64,000 nucleotides of DNA from Paenibacillus sp. EZ-K15 (GCF_002573715.1 NZ_PDHM01000010.1:1-64000); one strand, 5' to 3'; counted from the stretch's first letter, positions 44,315 through 54,088 are shown. Program-made: numbers and translations. The notes: generated from the sequence alone by a model not told the origin.

Positions 44315-46747
44315 ATGTGTATTTACTTCTTGGGGGCAACCATCTTGGTATTAGTCGCCCTCACCATCACATTCTGGATTTTCTTGTTCAAAAGCGCATA
44401 TCAGCGAAAGTTAAGCCATCAGGCCTTGGATATGGCCGAAGGCAGATTCCGACTGCTTGATGATATGCTGCTCACGCTTGATGTTGGCATTTGGTCATAC
44501 GATTTCGGCACAAGGAGTATCCAAAATACTTCTTTGGCTTTTCATAAAATCACAGGTTATTCACATCGTGATTTCACGGACGGTCTTTCCTGGGAAGAGC
44601 TGATCCATCCAGAGGATATGATGTTGTTTCGATCATTGGTCGACAGAACTCGACAAGGTGAGACCGTTCATACTGAATTCCGGATTATTCATGCAGAGGG
44701 CGATGTTCGCTGGGTCCAAGTGAAGATGATTCCGATGATGAATGAATCCGGGCAAATGATCCGTACAGATGGTATTGCCGTTGATATTAGCACACGTTTC
44801 CGCATGGAGGAGGCGCTGTATGATATTACGGAATGCAAGAAGATGGAGCAAGCGCTCAAGGAAAGCATGAACCGGTATCGCAGGCTGGTAGAGCTATCTC
44901 CTATTGCCATTGCCGTCTGTAAGGACCGCAAGCTGATGTATGTAAATCCCGCTGGACTTCGGATCATTGGAGCGGCTGGGCTTGAGAACATCCTGGGTAC
45001 CGATCCTTGGGACTGGGTGCTGGATCCCTATGAGGAGTGGGAACGCAAACGGCTCATGCAGCTTATTCGATCAGGGCAGGTCGTTCCCGAGGAATTATCC
45101 ATAAAGCGGGTTGACGGAGAGCGGGTCGATGTCGTGACAACGGCCTTGTATGATGCGGAATCGGACGCGATTGAGATTTTTTTCGAGGATATTACCGCCC
45201 GCAAATCCGCGGAACGGGCCCTTATGGAAAGCGACCGAATCAACCGCCATATCCTGGATATCGCTCCTGTTGCGATGTTCCTGCACTCCGATTTTTCTTA
45301 TGTTTATGCGAATCCCGCGGGTCTTTCCTTACTGGGCATAACGGATATCGTACAATTAGCGGGAACTTCGCTCCACGACGTAATCCCCTCGGATCAGGTC
45401 GAGTTCGTGATTTCGGAGGTTGAGCATGTGTACGAAAGCGGGAATACCTCGGAGCTCACCGGGAACAAACTGGTCCGGCTGGATGGAACGATCATCGATA
45501 TAGAGGCAATTACGACACCTATTCCTTATATAGGTCATAACACGGCGCTTACCATCATTCGCGATGTTACGCAGCAGAAGCAGGCTGAACGGGAGCGGAT
45601 TGCGGCAGAAAGGCTAGTACGGGAGAGTGAGGACCGTTATTTTAGGCTGCAAATGAGCCTGGATCAATTCTCTTCCGACCTTTTTGGGATGGTGAAGATC
45701 AGTGAATTGAACGCCCGTATCGTGCGGGAAATCAAGAAGGTGCTGGTGACGGATCGGGTGAGCCTCATCCAGATCAACCACCACAGCCTGCATATCAAAA
45801 TCCAAGGGGGCCATAAAGATCTGCCGCAAGGTGTGCTTCATGCGATCCATACATGCGGTCCCGAGCATATTCCGTTCTGTAAACTGTTTGAGATGTCCGA
45901 CGGATATTTTGTCAAGATTGGAGAAATGAACGGGGATAGCAGCATTGTCTGCATTGGCGGAGAGGTTCCCTTGCTCAAGATTCAGGCCAAAAAAATATGG
46001 CTGGAGACCATTACGCGCTATGCAAGTGTCCTGTACGATAACTTCCGCGTCATTGAGGATTTGACGAGGGAGCTGGAGAAGCTGGATTCATCCCAGCAGA
46101 TCATGCCTCTGTGGCTGCTGCGACTGATGCTGCATTTATCTGAAAATGAGCGGAAGCGATTGTCCCAAGATCTTCACGATGCTGCGCTCCAGGAACAGAT
46201 TATATGGTACAGGAAATTAAATCAGATTACATCGGATCATGAGCTGCCGGAGCAACTGCGCCCACAGCTGGAGGAAATCGAGCAGGGGCTTCTGGATGTG
46301 ATTTATCAGATTCGAATTACGTGCAACGAGCTTCGCCCCCCGCTGCTCAAGGAGGAGGGTTTGGAACGTTCGCTGGAGGCATTGTTTGAATTTACCCAGC
46401 TCCGCACCAATTATTCTATACAGTTCGACTGCTCGAACTTCGATGATGATATCAGTGACGATCACTTGATCGGACTGTACAGAATTGTCCAGGAGCTGCT
46501 GGCCAATGCCACGAAGCATTCCAACGCGACCGAGGTAAAGCTCCGTTTGTCCACTCAGTGTGATGAGGTCAATCTTAGCTATGAAGATAACGGGATTGGG
46601 ATCGATTTGAACCAGAAACCGGATCAATTCAATCATATGGGGATCGGCGGCATGAAGGAAAGGGTGAGAAGCATGAACGGTAAAATCCAGTTCGACTCAT
46701 CGGAGAGCGGGGGGGCGGCTGTCTATATATCCATAACAGCAAAGTAA
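44315..46747 (+). CDS. Membrane PAS sensor histidine kinase, HisKA_3 (NarX/DegS-ComP) class
   Basis: An 810-residue kinase. One N-terminal membrane helix (about 5-27) is followed by three PAS domains (about 43-160, 185-300 and 305-420), a 170-residue region of unknown fold, a HisKA_3 dimerisation domain with H621 in LSQDLHDAALQ, and an HATPase_c with ELLANATKHSNA and GIGGMKERV. This ATPase type pairs with NarL/FixJ-family regulators, and one follows 51 bases downstream. AAGGAG is 14 bases before ATG 44315, which is rather far. The signal is unknown; the preceding importer operon and following chemoreceptor suggest a nutrient cue, by inference only. Confidence 0.87.
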   Translation: MCIYFLGATILVLVALTITFWIFLFKSAYQRKLSHQALDMAEGRFRLLDDMLLTLDVGIWSYDFGTRSIQNTSLAFHKITGYSHRDFTDGLSWEELIHPEDMMLFRSLVDRTRQGETVHTEFRIIHAEGDVRWVQVKMIPMMNESGQMIRTDGIAVDISTRFRMEEALYDITECKKMEQALKESMNRYRRLVELSPIAIAVCKDRKLMYVNPAGLRIIGAAGLENILGTDPWDWVLDPYEEWERKRLMQLIRSGQVVPEELSIKRVDGERVDVVTTALYDAESDAIEIFFEDITARKSAERALMESDRINRHILDIAPVAMFLHSDFSYVYANPAGLSLLGITDIVQLAGTSLHDVIPSDQVEFVISEVEHVYESGNTSELTGNKLVRLDGTIIDIEAITTPIPYIGHNTALTIIRDVTQQKQAERERIAAERLVRESEDRYFRLQMSLDQFSSDLFGMVKISELNARIVREIKKVLVTDRVSLIQINHHSLHIKIQGGHKDLPQGVLHAIHTCGPEHIPFCKLFEMSDGYFVKIGEMNGDSSIVCIGGEVPLLKIQAKKIWLETITRYASVLYDNFRVIEDLTRELEKLDSSQQIMPLWLLRLMLHLSENERKRLSQDLHDAALQEQIIWYRKLNQITSDHELPEQLRPQLEEIEQGLLDVIYQIRITCNELRPPLLKEEGLERSLEALFEFTQLRTNYSIQFDCSNFDDDISDDHLIGLYRIVQELLANATKHSNATEVKLRLSTQCDEVNLSYEDNGIGIDLNQKPDQFNHMGIGGMKERVRSMNGKIQFDSSESGGAAVYISITAK

Positions 46748-46798
46748 ACATTCCACCGGCAGTGAAGCAATCAAGATACCAGATTGAAGGAGTCATGA

Positions 46799-47470
46799 GT
46801 GACAATGATCGAAATTTTATTAGTGGATGACCACCCCTCGGTGATGGAGGGGACCAAGGTACTGCTTGAACAGGAAAAGGATATGTTCGTGAAGCTTGCG
46901 AATACGCCGGAGCAGGCGCTGGAGCTGGTGAGAACGTTGCATTTTGACGTAATGCTGATTGATATGCATATGCCGGGCATGAACGGAATTGATTTGGCCA
47001 AGCAGATCCTCCAAATCGTTCCGAACGCGGTGATGCTGGTTTATACGGGTTTTGAAGTCAGCAATCATTTTAATTTGATTATGGAGGCCGGACTGGCTGG
47101 TTTTGTCTCGAAAACGTCGGGCAAAGAGCAGTTGGTAACGGCTGTTCGATGTGCGCTGCGAGGGGAAGTCGTTCTGCCGTTAACACTTGTGAAGCAGCTC
47201 CGGCGTGTTACCGCAAATGGTCCGGAACGGACAGCAGGGGCACCGGCAGCCCAGTCTATAACCGATAAAGAATATAGTATTCTCAAGGAAATCGCTCGCG
47301 GAAAGAGTAACAAGGAGATTGCGGGAATGGTGATCATGAGCCAGCGTTCGCTGGAGTACTGCTTAACCAATCTGTTTCAAAAGTTGAATGTGAAGTCACG
47401 CATAGAAGCTGCACTGAAGGCAAAGCAGATGGGAATCCTCTCGGATTCGGATTTTGTTCAGCTGGGCTGA
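46799..47470 (+). CDS. NarL/LuxR family response regulator (DegU/ComA-like)
   Basis: A 223-residue regulator: receiver with acidic pair DD (about 10-11), phospho-acceptor D55 in MLIDMHMPGMNG and a conserved K near 107, then a LuxR-type helix-turn-helix (about 158-215, EYSILKEIARGKSNKEIA). GTG 46799 follows AAGGAG by about eight bases. It is the cognate partner of the upstream kinase, and targets are unknown; the chemoreceptor gene just downstream is a plausible one. Confidence 0.9.
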   Translation: MTMIEILLVDDHPSVMEGTKVLLEQEKDMFVKLANTPEQALELVRTLHFDVMLIDMHMPGMNGIDLAKQILQIVPNAVMLVYTGFEVSNHFNLIMEAGLAGFVSKTSGKEQLVTAVRCALRGEVVLPLTLVKQLRRVTANGPERTAGAPAAQSITDKEYSILKEIARGKSNKEIAGMVIMSQRSLEYCLTNLFQKLNVKSRIEAALKAKQMGILSDSDFVQLG

Positions 47471-47574
47471 CCGGCTAGCTCTCTTTAACGTTTCAGATCA
47501 TAAAGTATGTTTACCTCGACATGACACGGGGTAGGTTCGCTATTATTCGACAATATCCGCAAGGTAATCCGCAA

Positions 47575-47603
47575 AATTCTTGCGTGAGCACGCAAGAGAA
47601 TTT
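47575..47603. repeat. Strong dyad in the leader of the small-ORF/MCP operon
   Basis: AAATTCTTGCGTG (47575-47586 region) pairs with CACGCAAGAGAATTT (47589-47603) around an AG gap; TTGCGTG/CACGCAA is perfect, with a two-base bulge beyond. No T run follows, so an operator or an RNA stem is more likely than a terminator. Confidence 0.6.
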
Positions 47604-47686
47604 CGGTTACGAACGGTAAGTAAGTGTATATGCTTATGTTACTGGATGGATGTAGTCTGTAAGTAGGAAGGGTGGTAACCTGCGGC

Positions 47687-47809
47687 ATGACAAAGGACCT
47701 ATATGAATATGGTGTCGATGACCTCTTGTCACCGGAAGAGATTGAGGAAGTTTTGGCGCAGCTTGAAGAAGAGTGGAATGAATTTAACAGCCGGAAGAAG
47801 CGAGGGTGA
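47687..47809 (+). CDS. Small acidic protein encoded just before the MCP gene
   Basis: A 40-residue ORF from ATG 47687 to TGA 47807-47809: MTKDLYEYGVDDLLSPEEIE, then a Glu-rich amphipathic helix and a basic tail (NSRKKRG). It ends six bases before the chemoreceptor ATG, and its last codons contain the GAGGGTGA ribosome site of that gene, so translation of the two is probably coupled. Codon use resembles that of the neighbouring genes. I recognise no family. The LLSPEEIEEVLAQLEEE segment looks like a short helical interaction motif. Its own ribosome site (AAGGGTGG) is 10-12 bases upstream and only fair. Confidence 0.6.
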   Translation: MTKDLYEYGVDDLLSPEEIEEVLAQLEEEWNEFNSRKKRG

Positions 47810-47815
47810 CTCATA

Positions 47816-49813
47816 ATGAAACGATTGAAGTCTTTGAAATCTCTGTTTGCAATGAAACTCCAGGGTCGTATGCTGTTTATTATTTTGGGGTCGATTACGA
47901 TTTTTCTAGCTGGCATGATGGCTTATATCAGTATGACTACAACGGAGGAAGCTCTGGATTCGGCCAAGACGCTTGCGGTGACAACGAGTGAGAAGATTGG
48001 CACGCTGGTACAAGCAGAGCTTGACGATGTCATGAGCTCCGCACGTACATTAGCTGTAAGCTTTGTTGGAATGAAAGGGACCGATACCACGAATCGCGCA
48101 GCCGTTAATGAAATACTGAGAAGAAATCTGGAAGACAATCCGTCCTGGAAAGGGATCTGGACCTTATGGGAGCCGGATGCCTTTGATGGCCGGGATAACG
48201 AATACAGAAACAAACAGGGCAGTGACCAAACGGGGCGATTGATGTCCTACTGGGCAAGAACGGAATCCGGCCTGGAACGCTCCGTAATCGAGGATTACGA
48301 GCACGAAGGGGAAGGTGACTTCTATCTCCTGGCGAAGAACAGCGGGAAAGAAATCATTATGGATCCGTACGTCTTCAAAGTAGGCAATGAAGATGTCATG
48401 ATGACATCGCTCGTTGTTCCGATTATCGATAACGGAAAGACCGTCGGCGTGGTTGGCGTCGATATTTCCCTGGCACATTTGCAAAGCGTAATGGAGCAAT
48501 TCCGATTGTTCGATACGGGGTATGCTCATATTTTTTCGAATACCGGTGTGATCGTAACGTCGCCGGAGGACGGATTGATGGGGCAGACGTTGGAAGAGGC
48601 CTATCCTGGCAAAACGGTTCCCCTTATCCTGGATGCGATTCGGGAAGGGGATGTCTATACCGAGGAAGATTCCGAGCTGTACAAGCTGTATACTCCGATT
48701 AAGGCAGGATTGACCGAAACGCCATGGTCTGCCGCTATCATTATCCCGATGGATGAGATTACGGAAAATTCGGATGCGTTGATGATCTCCATTATCGTTG
48801 CCGGACTGACCACTCTGGTGGCCATGGCGGCTGTCGTGGTCTTGTTAACGAGATCCATCGTGAAACCATTGGGCATTTCCGTTTCCATCGGAGAGTTCAT
48901 GTCGAAGGGAGACTTCACGCAGGAGGTGCCTGCGGCTTATCTCCGCAGAGCCGATGAAATCGGCACGTTGTCCAGAGTATTCGCGCAGCTGCTGGAGAGC
49001 ATGCGGGAGATGATCGGCAAAGTGAACCTGAACGCATCATCGGTAGCCGCCGCTTCACAGCAGCTATCGGCTGGTGCCGAGGAACTGGCGGTTGGAAGCA
49101 GCAGTCAGGCTGAATCCGTGCAAACGGTCAGTGAATTGTTCCATGAATGGTCAAATGCCATCAATTCTGTTGCGAGCGATGCATCAGCAGCATCCGAACT
49201 TGTAAACCAGACCTCCGGCATTGCAACGGAAGGCAGCGGCATCGTCCAGCAGTCGGTGGAAGGCATGAATCGGGTACGGGAGCAGGTTGCCAAACTCGAA
49301 GCTGATTCCCAGCGGATTGGCGAGATTATCGAGGTGATCGACGATATCGCCAAGCAGACCAATCTGCTTGCCCTTAATGCTACGATCGAGGCTGCCCGTG
49401 CCGGCGATCAAGGAAGAGGATTCGCTGTGGTGGCGGATGAAGTGCGCAAGCTAGCCGAACGTAGCGGAGGAGCCACGAAGCAGATCGCCGATATCATCAA
49501 GGGCATGCAGAAGAATACGGCTGATAGCGTGGAGGCGGTGAATCTAGGCGTCATCCACACGGAAAAAGCCGGTGAAGCCTTTGCCTACATTACAAGTATG
49601 GTGAATGAGTCTGCCGGAAAAGTAATGGATATTGCAGCTGCCAGCGAGGAGCAGGCAGCCCAGGCTGCCGAGGTGGCGACCGCAATTGAAACCATATCTT
49701 CGTCGACGGAGGAAACGGCGGCTACAAGCGAGGAATCGGCTGCAACGGCACAATCGCTTGCCGAGCTTGCTGAAGAGTTAAACCATACCGTATCGGCCTT
49801 CAAAATCTCGTAG
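47816..49813 (+). CDS. Methyl-accepting chemotaxis protein with Cache sensor
   Basis: A 665-residue chemoreceptor: membrane helix 1 (about 17-40), a double-Cache-type extracellular domain (about 45-315, with [14 protein letters not shown]), membrane helix 2 (about 323-348), HAMP (to about 405) and a long cytoplasmic coiled coil whose tip [20 protein letters not shown] and following [18 protein letters not shown] are invariant in MCPs. Gln/Glu pairs at methylation sites are visible near the end ([15 protein letters not shown]). It signals to CheA/CheW. Probably senses a small organic ligand. Own terminator downstream. Confidence 0.92.
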   Translation: MKRLKSLKSLFAMKLQGRMLFIILGSITIFLAGMMAYISMTTTEEALDSAKTLAVTTSEKIGTLVQAELDDVMSSARTLAVSFVGMKGTDTTNRAAVNEILRRNLEDNPSWKGIWTLWEPDAFDGRDNEYRNKQGSDQTGRLMSYWARTESGLERSVIEDYEHEGEGDFYLLAKNSGKEIIMDPYVFKVGNEDVMMTSLVVPIIDNGKTVGVVGVDISLAHLQSVMEQFRLFDTGYAHIFSNTGVIVTSPEDGLMGQTLEEAYPGKTVPLILDAIREGDVYTEEDSELYKLYTPIKAGLTETPWSAAIIIPMDEITENSDALMISIIVAGLTTLVAMAAVVVLLTRSIVKPLGISVSIGEFMSKGDFTQEVPAAYLRRADEIGTLSRVFAQLLESMREMIGKVNLNASSVAAASQQLSAGAEELAVGSSSQAESVQTVSELFHEWSNAINSVASDASAASELVNQTSGIATEGSGIVQQSVEGMNRVREQVAKLEADSQRIGEIIEVIDDIAKQTNLLALNATIEAARAGDQGRGFAVVADEVRKLAERSGGATKQIADIIKGMQKNTADSVEAVNLGVIHTEKAGEAFAYITSMVNESAGKVMDIAAASEEQAAQAAEVATAIETISSSTEETAATSEESAATAQSLAELAEELNHTVSAFKIS

Positions 49814-49835
49814 CACCACTGGTATATTGATGATA

Positions 49836-49863
49836 AGCTTGGCCTAAGGGCCAGGCTTTTTTT
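49836..49863 (+). terminator. Terminator of the MCP gene
   Basis: AGCTTGGCC (49836-49844) pairs with GGCCAGGCT (49849-49857) around TAAG, followed by seven T residues. Confidence 0.85.
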
Positions 49864-49990
49864 CATGCATGGCATTGGCGGTTTCTATGATTCGGTATGA
49901 TTGCACTCGCCTCTGAGAAAGTACGGCGATAGATGTTTTTGCTTTAAATTGGAATGCTGCACGGCTCGGACGAAGGGAGGAACATGTGTC

Positions 49991-50911
49991 GTGAATGGCA
50001 GCTTGTTTCAGCAGATGTTAGAAGAGGGGGATTATGTCCCCCGCTTTTACGCCTATTACTATAAGCAGTGGATAGATTATGAAATGCCATACCATCAGCA
50101 TGACTCAACCGAGATTATGTATATGATCCAAGGGGTGTGCCGGATTGACGTAAAGGTAGGCGATACGGAAAAGAGCGTCACGCTGAAAAAAGGGGAGTTT
50201 ATGGTACTGGATGCCGATGTCCCGCATCGGTTAATCGTTGAGCAGGCGGTCTCCTGCCGAATGCTGAATGTGGAATTCGGGTTTATGGAAAGTGAAGAGA
50301 GGACGCTTTCTCTCAGGCAGATTGCAGGTGAGGAACAAGAGGTGTCTTTTCTCCTGAATCGGCCGTTTCCCTACTTGGTGCTAGCGGATCAGGAGGAGGT
50401 ATATCCGGTGCTGCGGAGCCTCGTGCTTGAACTCGATCAGAGAGGGACGGAGGGTAGAATGATGACGCATATGCTGTTTATTCAGCTGCTTGTCTGTATC
50501 GCCCGTCTGTATGAAGAAAGGGAACGCAGTGAAATGCAGCAGAGCGAGTTCTATATTAAACGAAGCGTCGATTTCTTGCATCAGAACTATGATCGCCATA
50601 TTCAGGTGAAAGACGTTGCCGCCGAGGTGAATCTGCATCCCGGCTACTTGCATCGGGTATTCCGCAGAGGGACGGGCAGGACAATAACGGAGTATCTGAC
50701 CATGATTCGAATGGAAAAGGCCAAAATGCTGCTGGAGCAGACGGATATCCCCATAGATGAAATATCGGACTATGTGGGTGTTGGCAGCAGGCAATATTTC
50801 CATATGTTGTTCAAGAAGAATACGGGAACCACGCCGCTGGAATATCGGCTGCGGAAGGATCGGAATGCCTGGAAATACGGTGATCAGGATGCCAGATCAG
50901 ATAAGAAGTGA
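49991..50911 (+). CDS. AraC family regulator, probable activator of the second GH4 gene
   Basis: A 306-residue regulator: cupin-like N-terminal domain (PYHQHDSTEIMYMIQG, a clear sugar/ligand-binding beta-barrel motif) and a C-terminal AraC double helix-turn-helix (VAAEVNLHPGYLHRVFRR and ISDYVGVGSRQYFHMLFKK). The frame is open from 49901, but GGGAGG at 49975-49980 points to GTG 49991. It precedes the second GH4 gene by about 100 bases in the same direction and likely regulates it, in contrast to the divergent arrangement at the first AraC/GH4 pair. Confidence 0.87.
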   Translation: MNGSLFQQMLEEGDYVPRFYAYYYKQWIDYEMPYHQHDSTEIMYMIQGVCRIDVKVGDTEKSVTLKKGEFMVLDADVPHRLIVEQAVSCRMLNVEFGFMESEERTLSLRQIAGEEQEVSFLLNRPFPYLVLADQEEVYPVLRSLVLELDQRGTEGRMMTHMLFIQLLVCIARLYEERERSEMQQSEFYIKRSVDFLHQNYDRHIQVKDVAAEVNLHPGYLHRVFRRGTGRTITEYLTMIRMEKAKMLLEQTDIPIDEISDYVGVGSRQYFHMLFKKNTGTTPLEYRLRKDRNAWKYGDQDARSDKK

Positions 50912-50949
50912 GGATTTTTGACTCAGAAGAGTCCAAAAGGTCATGATTT

Positions 50950-50963
50950 TGATAACGCTTTCT
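50950..50963 (+). promoter_or_regulatory. CcpA-box-like site before the second GH4 gene
   Basis: TGATAACGCTTTCT, read on the minus strand as AGAAAGCGTTATCA, matches TGWAANCGNTNWCA at 13 of 14 positions. It is 56 bases upstream of the GH4 start at 51019. Confidence 0.6.
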
Positions 50964-51018
50964 ACCACTCGATTGCTACAATAACTACAATCTAATTTGC
51001 AGCTAGGGAGTGGATAAA

Positions 51019-52518
51019 ATGTCGTTTAAGGTTGCTTTTATCGGCGCGGGCAGTATCGGCTTTACCCGGGGAATTCTGCGTGACTTGTTGACTGTATCGG
51101 AATTTAGGGATATCGAGGTCGCTTTCACCGACATCAGCGAGCATAATCTGGATATGGTCACGGAATTGTGTCAGCGGGATATTACCGAGAACGGGCTATC
51201 AATTGTGATCCAGTCCACCACGGATCGAAGACAAGCCCTGCAGGATGCCAAATATGTCATCTGCACCATTCGCGTGGGCGGACTGGAGGCATTCCGTACG
51301 GATGTGGACATTCCGCTGAAATACGGCATCGATCAGTGCGTGGGCGACACGCTCTGTGCAGGCGGCATTATGTATGGCCAGCGGGGAATCCCTGAGATGC
51401 TAAACATTTGCCAGGATATTCGCGAGGTGTGCGCACCAGATGTACTGCTGCTGAACTATTCGAATCCCATGGCTATGCTGACATGGGCATGCAATCAGTA
51501 TGGCGGCGTGCGGACGATTGGATTATGCCATGGCGTACAGCATGGGCATCACCAAATCGCCGAGGTTTATGGCTTGAAGAAACAGGAAGTCGATATTGTC
51601 TGTGCCGGCATTAATCATCAAACCTGGTATATTCAAGCCTCACATCAAGGCAAGGACTTGACTGCTGGACTGTTGGAAGCGTTCGAACGGCATCCGGAGT
51701 ATAGCAGGACAGAGAAGGTTCGCATCGATATGCTGCGGCGTTTCGGATATTACAGCACCGAATCCAACGGCCATCTAAGCGAATATGTTCCTTGGTACCG
51801 TAAACGGGCGGAGGAAATTACGGAGTGGATTGACCTCAGCAGTTGGATAAACGGAGAGACAGGCGGATATTTGCGAGTCTGTACCGAGGGACGCAACTGG
51901 TTCGAGACTGATTTCCCGAACTGGATGCAAGATCCGGCTATGGAGTACACGCCGGAGCACCGGGGAGAGGAACATGGCTCCTACATTATTGAAGGCTTGG
52001 AAACCGGCCGGGTATACCGAGGACATTTTAATGTGGTGAATGAGGGCATTATCGCTAATCTGCCGAATGATGCAATCATTGAGGCGCCGGGTTACGTAGA
52101 CCGCAACGGCATTTCCATGCCACATGTAGGGAATTTGCCGTTAGGGCCGGCTGCGGTGTGTGGCGTAAGCATATCCGTTCAACGGCTGGCGGTCGAAGCG
52201 GCGGTTCATGGAGATGACAAGCTGCTTCGTCAGGCATTTATGATGGATCCGCTGGTTGGAGCGGTATGTAATCCGAAGGAAATCTGGCAGCTGGTCGATG
52301 AAATGCTGGTAGCCGGTGAAGCATGGCTTCCTCAGTACGCGGTTTCGATCATTGAAGCGAAGGCACGTCTAATATCCGGCAATCTGATCCCCACCCGTCC
52401 GTATGAAGGAGCAGCCAGACTCAAGGTGAAGACGGTGGAGGAGATGCAGCTCGATCGGGAGAAGGCGAACAAAAACGCAGGTGAATCCGACAAAGGGAAG
52501 GATCGCGAAAAAGTTTAA
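51019..52518 (+). CDS. GH4 family glycosidase, alpha-galactosidase-like
   Basis: A 499-residue GH4 enzyme. AFIGAGSIGFTRGIL is the NAD-binding start, NYSNPM the active-site loop; metal ligands are C170 in GLCHGVQ and H200 in GINHQTW. It is about 65 residues longer than the first GH4 protein, mainly through a C-terminal extension that ends in a charged, Lys/Asp-rich tail. GGGAG precedes ATG 51019 by nine bases; GTG 51010 is a weaker choice. Family-4 members hydrolyse alpha-galactosides, alpha-glucosides or uronides, and this subgroup is usually called alpha-galactosidase/alpha-glucosidase. Substrate partition between the two GH4 genes is unknown. Confidence 0.85.
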   Translation: MSFKVAFIGAGSIGFTRGILRDLLTVSEFRDIEVAFTDISEHNLDMVTELCQRDITENGLSIVIQSTTDRRQALQDAKYVICTIRVGGLEAFRTDVDIPLKYGIDQCVGDTLCAGGIMYGQRGIPEMLNICQDIREVCAPDVLLLNYSNPMAMLTWACNQYGGVRTIGLCHGVQHGHHQIAEVYGLKKQEVDIVCAGINHQTWYIQASHQGKDLTAGLLEAFERHPEYSRTEKVRIDMLRRFGYYSTESNGHLSEYVPWYRKRAEEITEWIDLSSWINGETGGYLRVCTEGRNWFETDFPNWMQDPAMEYTPEHRGEEHGSYIIEGLETGRVYRGHFNVVNEGIIANLPNDAIIEAPGYVDRNGISMPHVGNLPLGPAAVCGVSISVQRLAVEAAVHGDDKLLRQAFMMDPLVGAVCNPKEIWQLVDEMLVAGEAWLPQYAVSIIEAKARLISGNLIPTRPYEGAARLKVKTVEEMQLDREKANKNAGESDKGKDREKV

Positions 52519-52608
52519 GCTGGTTGCACAATAACGAAGGGATCGGACAACAGAAGTACTTAGAGTTTTCATGAATGCGCATGATTCAAACACTTTGGCG
52601 AGGACGGT

Positions 52609-52630
52609 ATAACGGACAAAAATCCGTTAT
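52609..52630. repeat. Inverted repeat upstream of ald
   Basis: ATAACGGA (52609-52616) and TCCGTTAT (52623-52630) form a perfect 8-bp dyad. TATAAT (52628-52633) overlaps the right arm, so it could be an operator over a promoter for ald, which starts 177 bases downstream. I see nothing else in the 52519-52809 gap. Confidence 0.45.
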
Positions 52631-52809
52631 AATCCCTCTGCCAGAAGTGTTTTTTTCTGCATGCAGTTCATCTTTTATCTGCATATACTACGGATACATA
52701 GAGATAAATTCGGATGGACAATCCCTGACCTTAGACAGGTACACAGTTTGGGTAAAAATGGTTACAATTCAATTAGATAGGCAAAATTCACTATTAAGGA
52801 GGCATGGGG

Positions 52810-53928
52810 ATGATAATTGGGGTTCCCAAAGAAATCAAAAATAACGAAAGTCGTGTAGGCATGACGCCGGGTACGGTCGTCAGTTTTAGAAATGCCGGAC
52901 ACGAAGTGCTTGTACAATCTGGAGCTGGTTTTGGGATCGGTTTTACGGATGAAGCTTACAGAGCGGCTGGAGCCAAAGTGGTTGCATCGGCTGCAGAAGC
53001 GTGGAAAGCCGAGATGGTTGTGAAGGTGAAGGAACCCCTGCAGGAGGAATATGAATACTTTCAAGAGGATATGATCCTATACACTTATCTGCACCTGGCC
53101 CCCGAGCCGGAACTGACCAAGGCGCTGGTTGACCGTAAGGTGAGTGCCGTTGCTTATGAAACGATACAATTGACGGATGGCAGCCTGCCGCTGTTGACAC
53201 CGATGAGTGAAGTGGCAGGAAGAATGTCCATTCAAATCGGGGCGCATTTCCTAGAAAAAGCGCATGGTGGCAAGGGTGTCCTTCTAAGCGGTGTACCTGG
53301 AGTTGCCCCAGGCAAGGTTGCCGTTATTGGCGGTGGCATCGTCGGCACCAATGCGGCAAGAATTGCGCTGGGTCTCGGTGCAGACGTCAGCATCCTCGAT
53401 ATTAATCCCGGCCGACTTCGTCAACTGGATGATCTGTTCCAAGGGCGGGTCAAAACGATTATGTCCGATCCGTATCACATTGCGGAAACGGTGAAGGCCG
53501 CCGACCTTGTCGTGGGCGCAGTATTGATCCCCGGTGCACGGGCCCCGCGCCTCGTAACGGAAGAGATGGTAAAAGAGATGAGTCCGGGATCCGTCATCGT
53601 GGATGTGGCGATTGATCAAGGGGGCTCCATCGAGACGATTGACCGGATCACCACGCATGACAACCCGACCTACGAAAAGCATGGTGTTATTCATTATGCT
53701 GTAGCCAACATGCCGGGCGCCGTAGCCAGAACCTCCACCATGGCACTGACCAATGTAACGGCACCCTATGGACTGAGAATAGCAAGTAAAGGACTTCGGT
53801 CTGCCGCACGTCATGACAAAGCACTTGCCAAGGGCATTAATGTCATCGACGGCAAGGTAACCTACGAAGCGGTTGCGGCGGCCCATGGGTATGCTTATAC
53901 CAGCATTGACGATTATTTGTTGGCATAG
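52810..53928 (+). CDS. ald: Alanine dehydrogenase
   Basis: A 372-residue NAD-dependent enzyme that interconverts L-alanine with pyruvate and ammonia, used in alanine catabolism, sporulation and spore outgrowth. The N-terminal [18 protein letters not shown] is diagnostic, R15, K74 and H95 are the substrate-binding/catalytic residues, and [22 protein letters not shown] (cut: [12 protein letters not shown]) is the NAD-binding loop. AAGGAGGC sits directly on ATG 52804, so ATG 52810, seven bases away, is the true start. The length matches B. subtilis Ald. Confidence 0.95.
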   Translation: MIIGVPKEIKNNESRVGMTPGTVVSFRNAGHEVLVQSGAGFGIGFTDEAYRAAGAKVVASAAEAWKAEMVVKVKEPLQEEYEYFQEDMILYTYLHLAPEPELTKALVDRKVSAVAYETIQLTDGSLPLLTPMSEVAGRMSIQIGAHFLEKAHGGKGVLLSGVPGVAPGKVAVIGGGIVGTNAARIALGLGADVSILDINPGRLRQLDDLFQGRVKTIMSDPYHIAETVKAADLVVGAVLIPGARAPRLVTEEMVKEMSPGSVIVDVAIDQGGSIETIDRITTHDNPTYEKHGVIHYAVANMPGAVARTSTMALTNVTAPYGLRIASKGLRSAARHDKALAKGINVIDGKVTYEAVAAAHGYAYTSIDDYLLA

Positions 53929-53950
53929 AAATACTGTTTTAAGCATGTAG

Positions 53951-54048
53951 AGCCATTTTTCAAATTTGACACGATACCGGGGTCTATGACGTAAACCTTA
54001 GGAGTGGCTTTCGTTGGCCGGCGTGGACAAAGTTGAAAAATGGCTTTT
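53951..54048. terminator. Long-loop hairpin element after ald
   Basis: AGCCATTTTTCAA (53951-53963) is perfectly inverted at TTGAAAAATGGCT (54033-54045), followed by TTT. The 69-base loop contains further short complementary stretches. It can act as terminator of ald, but the large structured loop is unusual for one. Confidence 0.55.
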
Positions 54049-54088
54049 GTATGTTGCCTTGCTGTTCCTACCACGAGTTCGCTTTCGC

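Noticed and set aside
47471..47574. Sigma-D type promoter for the chemoreceptor operon
   Set aside because: TAAA at 47501 is followed by a partial GCCGATAT-like match, but the spacing is about ten bases instead of around fifteen.
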